10,089 nt of DNA from Pseudomonadota bacterium (GTDB taxonomy: Bacteria > Pseudomonadota > Gammaproteobacteria > DAOUQR01). Shown here piece by piece: positions 6,211 to 10,089 of the stretch. Position 1 is the first letter of the stretch, and every line of letters starts with the position of its first letter. Below the pieces are notes generated by a model, which was not told where the DNA came from, searched no databases, and worked only from the letters and a program-made list of their open reading frames with translations. The translations under genes were made by a program, and so were the position numbers. The DNA is taken from the NCBI GenBank assembly GCA_030625525.1, contig DAOUQR010000016.1, positions 1 to 10,089 on the forward strand, read 5' to 3'.

Positions 6211-8556
6211 CTATCGATGTCTCCCACGTCGGATACTTCGATGATGACCGCCTTTTTGCCGAATTATCACTCTGCGTTTTGGAGTGATAACGGTTCCTCT
6301 ATTGCCTTCCTGATGGTGTCCACGATAGACGGGTGCTCGGCGACGAGGTGTATATATTCGACGTCGCGGTGTATAAATCCGACGTCGCGGTATAACAACA
6401 CGAGGACCATGATATCCCGGTTCGGGATGTCGATGTCGGGGTGGATACACGCGTCTGGGTGGGTGCACTCGACGCGGCGGTAAAACAACCACGGGTGGTC
6501 TTCGGTGAACACGACGCGGTGGTTTTCTATGAACTGTTCGTGGTTTTTTGCGTCGCTGTACGCGTTGCGGTTTTTTGCGTTTACGGTCACGCGCAACTTT
6601 ACGCTTGCGATCACGCTCAGCTTTGCGTTTACGATCTTTTTCAACACGCCGCTTACGATCACGTTCTGCACGTGCTTTTTTTCGCTTGTCGACTCTAGCT
6701 TTATTTTTTGCACTTTTGATCTCCGCACGCTTTTGTCGACGTTGATCGGATTTTAAGACTTGTTGCTGCAATTGATTTCTAAATAAATTACTGCGCGCTA
6801 ACAAATTCGGCAGGTAGAAAAAGGTTCGGCCTTGTATGACATTCCAACCCCAACTGTTGTAAAAATTTAAATAGGCGAATGGAAAACCTGCAAATAAAGG
6901 ATACCCCAGTGGACCTAACCAACTGTTATACCAAAAGAAGTTCGGTGGTAGACCTAATGAAAGCCCTGCGCCAAACCAAAATGGATTGAGATAATATGAA
7001 GCTGGGTACCATCCAAGGTACGGATTATAGTTAAAACCTAATCCATAGGTGAAAGGATAGCCATAGTAAGCATTCCCAATCCAACCGCGATTATAAAATC
7101 CTGTTCCATATATCAATGCGCCGTTATAAATATAGCTACCAAAGTATCCCGGAAAATAGGCCGAGTACACACTGAATGGATCATAGCCATAAATATAATT
7201 AAACGTTAAATAATAATAAGGTGAGGCGACTGGAATGGTGTAAATGAGTCGTGGAACTGAAACCGCCACCGTCCAAGGCCCGATAGGATTGCCTGCAACA
7301 AACCAGACGGCATTTGTATTCGCATAATAACGATTGCCAACCCTCAGCACGGCTTTTTTAGTATTGGCCGCATACTTTATTTTTGTGCCTTTGATGGGTT
7401 TGAATTGCGGCTCGCCATCATAATCCACTTTAAGGGTGGCTTTTTTGCGGTCGACAATCGCTGTGGTCGGAACACTGTTTTGAATAACGGCTTCTTTGGC
7501 TTTTTTACTATTCACAACACTTGCGAGCACGTTGGCTTTTGCTGAATCGTCAGGAATATTGGCAAATGTTTTCGGTAGAGCGTGCGGTTCAACACTCGTC
7601 CAAATGCTTTTTTTATTTAAATTATTGCTTCGATACCAACGTCCAGAGAGTAATGCATAATACTGCTGTGTTTTTATATGCATAAATATATTGTCGTCGG
7701 TGTTTTCAACATAGAGGAGATCGGTTCCTTTGATGGGAGTGAATTCGGGCTTGCCATCGCTTTGTAATAGGGCGGCAGGCTCTGTTGTTAAAATTGCTTT
7801 TTCAATAAAATCGCTATCAGATTTTGGTTTTGAGGTGACAGACGTTTGAATTTTTTTAATTTTATTGGGCACATCTGTCACGACAAACCAATCTGCAAAA
7901 ATACCGCTGGCCATCATCCAACGATTGCCTGCGCGCAGATAATACTGTCCCGTTTGCGGATCGTTTAAAATAATAAACGCAGTATTAATGACACGCATTA
8001 AATCGCTGTCTTTGACTTTTCGAAGTTGAGGTTGTCCATCAATGCTAACTAAGATGGTCGGCACGTCTGAATAATAAATTTTAGGTGGCTTGACGTTAAA
8101 GCTCGATGTCGATTTACTCTGTTGAATGCTAGTGATTTCTAAATTGATATCCAACATTTCTTGTGACAGACGAAGCGGGTTTTTATGCATATATTTGAGC
8201 ATGGCATTTTGTAATTGATTGGTCATAATGACCATGCTGGGTACATCAATGCTGGAAATCGTAAAATCCTTGCATTGCCCTTCTTTCGTTTGTGGATCAA
8301 TTGTAAATTGACACTGCGCCTTAATCGAACCAAATGTGTCGACGGTCTTTCCCGTCGGCTTTAAGGCAATGGCCATGTTTAAACGCAAGATACCATTTTC
8401 AAAGGAAAGCGCTTGTGGTTGATAGGCGGTGATTTTTCCCAGACTACTATCGATCATTTTAGGCCAATCGAGTGATAATTTTTCTGCGTGAACAATTGTG
8501 ATAAATGACAGTAGAAAGCTGAGGATGATGATTATTTTTGTTCTGGACTTTTTCAT
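6211..8556 (-). CDS. Exported protein with repeated modules, YG-rich core and basic C-terminal tail; function unknown
   Basis: The 781-residue protein begins MKKSRTKIIIILSFL with a signal peptide probably cleaved after Ala24. GGAG nine bases upstream (complement of 8566-8569) supports ATG 8556 over a TTG at 8601. About 130 residues then precede three copies of a 50-residue module (about 165-216, 260-310, 373-421), with the pattern DGxPxF.PIKGT..xYV.NT...YY....RW, weaker in copy 1. Next is an aromatic, glycine-rich core (about 430-590: IYTIPVASPYYYLTF, FPGYFGSYIY, YGTGFYNRGWIG, YGYPFTYGLGF). This order matches a widespread proteobacterial exported family, often loosely labelled carbohydrate-binding family V/XII, whose role I do not know to be established. 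Residues about 600-781 form a very basic R/K/P/H-rich tail with octad and heptad repeats, which I do not associate with the family. Periplasm or cell surface is inferred. Confidence 0.8.
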   Translation of the reverse strand: MKKSRTKIIIILSFLLSFITIVHAEKLSLDWPKMIDSSLGKITAYQPQALSFENGILRLNMAIALKPTGKTVDTFGSIKAQCQFTIDPQTKEGQCKDFTISSIDVPSMVIMTNQLQNAMLKYMHKNPLRLSQEMLDINLEITSIQQSKSTSSFNVKPPKIYYSDVPTILVSIDGQPQLRKVKDSDLMRVINTAFIILNDPQTGQYYLRAGNRWMMASGIFADWFVVTDVPNKIKKIQTSVTSKPKSDSDFIEKAILTTEPAALLQSDGKPEFTPIKGTDLLYVENTDDNIFMHIKTQQYYALLSGRWYRSNNLNKKSIWTSVEPHALPKTFANIPDDSAKANVLASVVNSKKAKEAVIQNSVPTTAIVDRKKATLKVDYDGEPQFKPIKGTKIKYAANTKKAVLRVGNRYYANTNAVWFVAGNPIGPWTVAVSVPRLIYTIPVASPYYYLTFNYIYGYDPFSVYSAYFPGYFGSYIYNGALIYGTGFYNRGWIGNAYYGYPFTYGLGFNYNPYLGWYPASYYLNPFWFGAGLSLGLPPNFFWYNSWLGPLGYPLFAGFPFAYLNFYNSWGWNVIQGRTFFYLPNLLARSNLFRNQLQQQVLKSDQRRQKRAEIKSAKNKARVDKRKKARAERDRKRRVEKDRKRKAERDRKRKVARDRKRKKPQRVQRRKKPRTVHRKPPRRVHRRPPVVVLPPRRVHPPRRVYPPRHRHPEPGYHGPRVVIPRRRIYTPRRRIYTPRRRAPVYRGHHQEGNRGTVITPKRRVIIRQKGGHHRSIRRGRHR
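6264..6290. repeat. 9-bp inverted repeat in the 3' end of the exported-protein gene
   Basis: TTATCACTC at 6264-6272 and GAGTGATAA at 6282-6290 pair perfectly around a 9-nt loop. It lies about 75 nt beyond the acyltransferase stop codon and inside the opposing gene, so it could contribute to ending plus-strand transcripts. No T-run follows on either strand, so a terminator call is weak. Confidence 0.4.
6348..6389 (-). repeat. Two 21-bp in-frame tandem repeats (RRRIYTP units)
   Basis: The units at 6348-6368 and 6369-6389 are identical at 19 of 21 positions. On the minus strand they encode successive RRRIYTP heptapeptides in the basic tail of the exported protein. The near-identity of the DNA suggests recent duplication, in contrast to the more diverged 24-bp repeats at 6574-6669. 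Confidence 0.8.
6574..6669 (-). repeat. Four 24-bp in-frame repeats encoding a charged octapeptide
   Basis: Four consecutive 24-bp units (6646-6669, 6622-6645, 6598-6621, 6574-6597 in reading order) encode AERDRKRR, VEKDRKRK, AERDRKRK and VARDRKRK. The DNA units differ at many synonymous positions while the DRKR core is constant, suggesting an older expansion kept by selection on the protein. The stretch should form a highly charged, mostly basic helix; the eight-residue period is not the heptad of a normal coiled coil. Confidence 0.85.
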
Positions 8557-8628
8557 AATTCTTATCTCCGAAAAATGTCCCTCACATACAATATAGTACA
8601 AATTTTGACTTTTTGCCGAACCTTCTTT
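8557..8628 (-). promoter_or_regulatory. Short spacer before the exported-protein gene with a possible weak promoter
   Basis: This 72-bp gap separates the permease stop from the exported-protein start on the minus strand. TATATT (complement of 8590-8595) could be a -10 box, but the hexamers 17-18 bp upstream of it are poor -35 matches. The ribosome binding site is the complement of 8566-8569. The gene may have its own promoter or be read from the dapB-permease transcript; the sequence does not decide it. Confidence 0.25.
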
Positions 8629-9408
8629 TTAGAAAGCAGTAAAAAACATCTGCAAGCTAATAAAAATTAACAAGAAAGCAAACAAAGATCGCAGTAAAAC
8701 AGGATTAGTTCGATGAGCTAATCGCGCACCCAAATAGGCAAATAACATGCTCGTGATCGTGACGATAATGACGGCTTTAAGATCGACAAATCCAATTGAT
8801 GATGATGGCAATAATGGGTGATGCCAACCGGTATAGATGGATGTTAGACTACCGACAATAGCAATCGGTAAACTGCATGCCGATGCCGTCGCAATCGCAA
8901 ACAAAATATCAATATCAAATATGACCAACAACGGGACGGTCATAATGCTTCCGCCAATGCCTAAGGCGGCTGCGATAAAGCCAATCAAGCTAGCTATCAA
9001 ACTGAAGAAAGGTAAGTGCGGTAAATGCGGTCGTTTTTTTGGACGCAGTTTCATAAATAATTGTATGGCTGAAATAAATAAGAAAACGGCGAATGCGATG
9101 TGTAAGGTTTTTCCGGGTAATTGACTGATTGCAACAGTACCCAAACATGCTCCAACGGCAATGCCTAGAACCATTTTTCTAAAAATATCCCAACGTACGG
9201 CGCCGCGACGATGGTGTGTGATCACTGATGCGAGGCTGGTGGTGATCATTATTCCTAAGGAGGTCCCGATGGCGACGTGCATTGCAATTGAGAGTGGAAA
9301 GCCCATGCGTAAAAAAATAAATTCCAACGCGGGTACCACGATAATACCACCACCGATGCCAAACAAACCCGCGGCGGATCCAGCAAATATTCCGGTGGTG
9401 AGTAGCAA
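8629..9408 (-). CDS. TauE/SafE family (DUF81) membrane permease
   Basis: The 259-residue protein is very hydrophobic, with about eight membrane segments in two similar halves. Each half starts with the family's glycine motif: GLFGIGGG at 14-21 and ALGIGGS at 148-154, each followed by a VP-containing helix. HHRRGAVRW (65-73) is the typical loop between early helices, and YLGARLAHR (225-233) is typical near the end. The family is associated with export or uptake of sulfite, sulfonates and related anions, but its members have varied substrates and nothing here fixes this one. The start is uncertain: TTG 9408 has no clear ribosome binding site, and the frame is open back to 9472 without ATG or GTG, leaving only TTG or rare ATT/ATA starts. 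It follows dapB by about 20 nt, so coupled translation is likely. Confidence 0.85.
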   Translation of the reverse strand: MLLTTGIFAGSAAGLFGIGGGIIVVPALEFIFLRMGFPLSIAMHVAIGTSLGIMITTSLASVITHHRRGAVRWDIFRKMVLGIAVGACLGTVAISQLPGKTLHIAFAVFLFISAIQLFMKLRPKKRPHLPHLPFFSLIASLIGFIAAALGIGGSIMTVPLLVIFDIDILFAIATASACSLPIAIVGSLTSIYTGWHHPLLPSSSIGFVDLKAVIIVTITSMLFAYLGARLAHRTNPVLLRSLFAFLLIFISLQMFFTAF

Positions 9409-9428
9409 AGCAATTGAAAGCGTGTCAG

Positions 9429-10089
9429 TTATAATAATTGTTCTAAACCATAATGCAGTTGTTTTAGTTCAACGACTTTTTTACACGCTAATACCACGCC
9501 CGGCATAAAGCAATCTCGGTTGATTGAATCATGTTGCAACACTAAACGTTCACCTTGATTACCAAAGATAACTTGTTGTGAGGCCAGATAGCCGGGTAAA
9601 CGCACGGCGTGGATCGGTATTCCATTTAAGGTCGCGCCACGTGCACCAGGGATGACTTGCTTGGAGGGTTTTAATTCGCGCGTTTGCGATCGCCCTTCGG
9701 CAATGAGTTCCGCTGTTCGAATCGAAGTGCCAGATGGGGAATCTAATTTGCCGTCGTGATGCATTTCAATAATTTCACATTCCGGCAAATAACCGGCTGC
9801 CTGTTTTGCAAATTGCATCATCAATACCGCACCAATTGAAAAATTAGGTGCAATGACTCCGCCTAATTGTTTTTGCTCAGCTAAGACTTGCAACTGTTGT
9901 ACTTCTTTTTCTTGCATGCCACTGCTGCCAATGACGGGATGTGCGCCAGCTTCGATAATTTTGACTGTGTTCTCATAAGCAACATTAGCATTGGTAAAAT
10001 CAACGACGACCTGTGCCGAGCTATCTGCTATCACCTGAGTAAGTTTGTCTCCACGTCCACATTCTGCAACCAGCACCAAATTTGGATCG
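9429..10089 (-). CDS. dapB: 4-hydroxy-tetrahydrodipicolinate reductase, 5' end outside the window
   Basis: DapB reduces the product of DapA with NAD(P)H to tetrahydrodipicolinate, on the path to diaminopimelate for peptidoglycan and lysine. The frame is open to the window edge (...DPNLVLVAE), so the N-terminal Rossmann GxxGxMG motif and the true start lie beyond 10089. About 219 residues of an expected 240-270 are visible. Motifs are VVDFTNANV, the nucleotide-site loop GSSGMQ (GTTG in many homologues), APNFSIGAVL, and the signature EMHHDGKLDSPSGTS (9723-9767) with the catalytic histidine and the lysine of the HHxxKxDxPSGT pattern. IHAVRLPGYLASQQVIFG matches the tetramerisation/substrate region. 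The protein ends YGLEQLL. The neighbouring permease follows on the same strand. Confidence 0.95.
   Translation of the reverse strand, partial: DPNLVLVAECGRGDKLTQVIADSSAQVVVDFTNANVAYENTVKIIEAGAHPVIGSSGMQEKEVQQLQVLAEQKQLGGVIAPNFSIGAVLMMQFAKQAAGYLPECEIIEMHHDGKLDSPSGTSIRTAELIAEGRSQTRELKPSKQVIPGARGATLNGIPIHAVRLPGYLASQQVIFGNQGERLVLQHDSINRDCFMPGVVLACKKVVELKQLHYGLEQLL

Noticed and set aside
6217..6756. Several plus-strand ORFs and a 153-residue minus-strand ORF over the basic tail
   Set aside because: They are shadows of the low-complexity, Arg-codon-rich coding sequence. The repeat periods (24 and 21 bp) keep the main frame, and its protein pattern is the conserved one.
8557..8601. N-terminal extension of the exported protein from TTG 8601
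   Set aside because: It would bury the signal peptide 15 residues in, while ATG 8556 starts a classical MKK signal peptide and has GGAG upstream.

Overview
This window reads as a chromosomal segment of a gammaproteobacterium of moderate to low G+C. The P-protein of the glycine cleavage system is split into two genes (gcvPA, gcvPB). The intergenic regions carry small palindromic repeats, and the conserved genes are housekeeping types. Together this suggests a Legionellales-like or Coxiella-like lineage, but that placement is inference; no 16S or other marker is present.

Layout. Positions 1-222 hold the last 16 codons of an upstream gene, then a repeat-rich spacer (a hairpin, three copies of a 17-bp direct repeat, a GC-rich palindrome) and a likely promoter for the gcv operon whose -10 lies inside a 14-bp perfect palindrome. 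The plus-strand operon is gcvT (223-1305), gcvH (1315-1707), gcvPA (1709-3106), gcvPB (3336-4793) and a PlsB-like acyltransferase gene (4786-6189) that overlaps the end of gcvPB by 8 nt. Gene junctions are tight except gcvPA-gcvPB, where 229 nt contain a 140-bp inverted-repeat element with 35-bp perfect arms. Three genes run on the minus strand and converge on the operon with only 21 bp between: dapB (9429 to beyond the window end), a TauE/SafE-type membrane permease (8629-9408), and a large exported protein (6211-8556) with three copies of a short module, a tyrosine/glycine/tryptophan-rich core and a very basic repetitive C-terminal tail.

Function. GcvT, GcvH and the two P-protein subunits form the glycine cleavage system apart from the L-protein (dihydrolipoamide dehydrogenase, not in this window). 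They turn glycine into CO2, ammonia and a one-carbon unit on tetrahydrofolate. The acyltransferase is probably translated from the same message, though its chemistry (phospholipid synthesis) has no obvious link to glycine. DapB makes tetrahydrodipicolinate for lysine and peptidoglycan.

Most of the window is ordinary metabolism. The parts worth a second look are the exported protein with its cationic tail, the composite inverted-repeat element between gcvPA and gcvPB, the promoter palindrome and the acyltransferase in the gcv operon. I see no defence system, CRISPR array, complete insertion sequence, tRNA or rRNA gene here.
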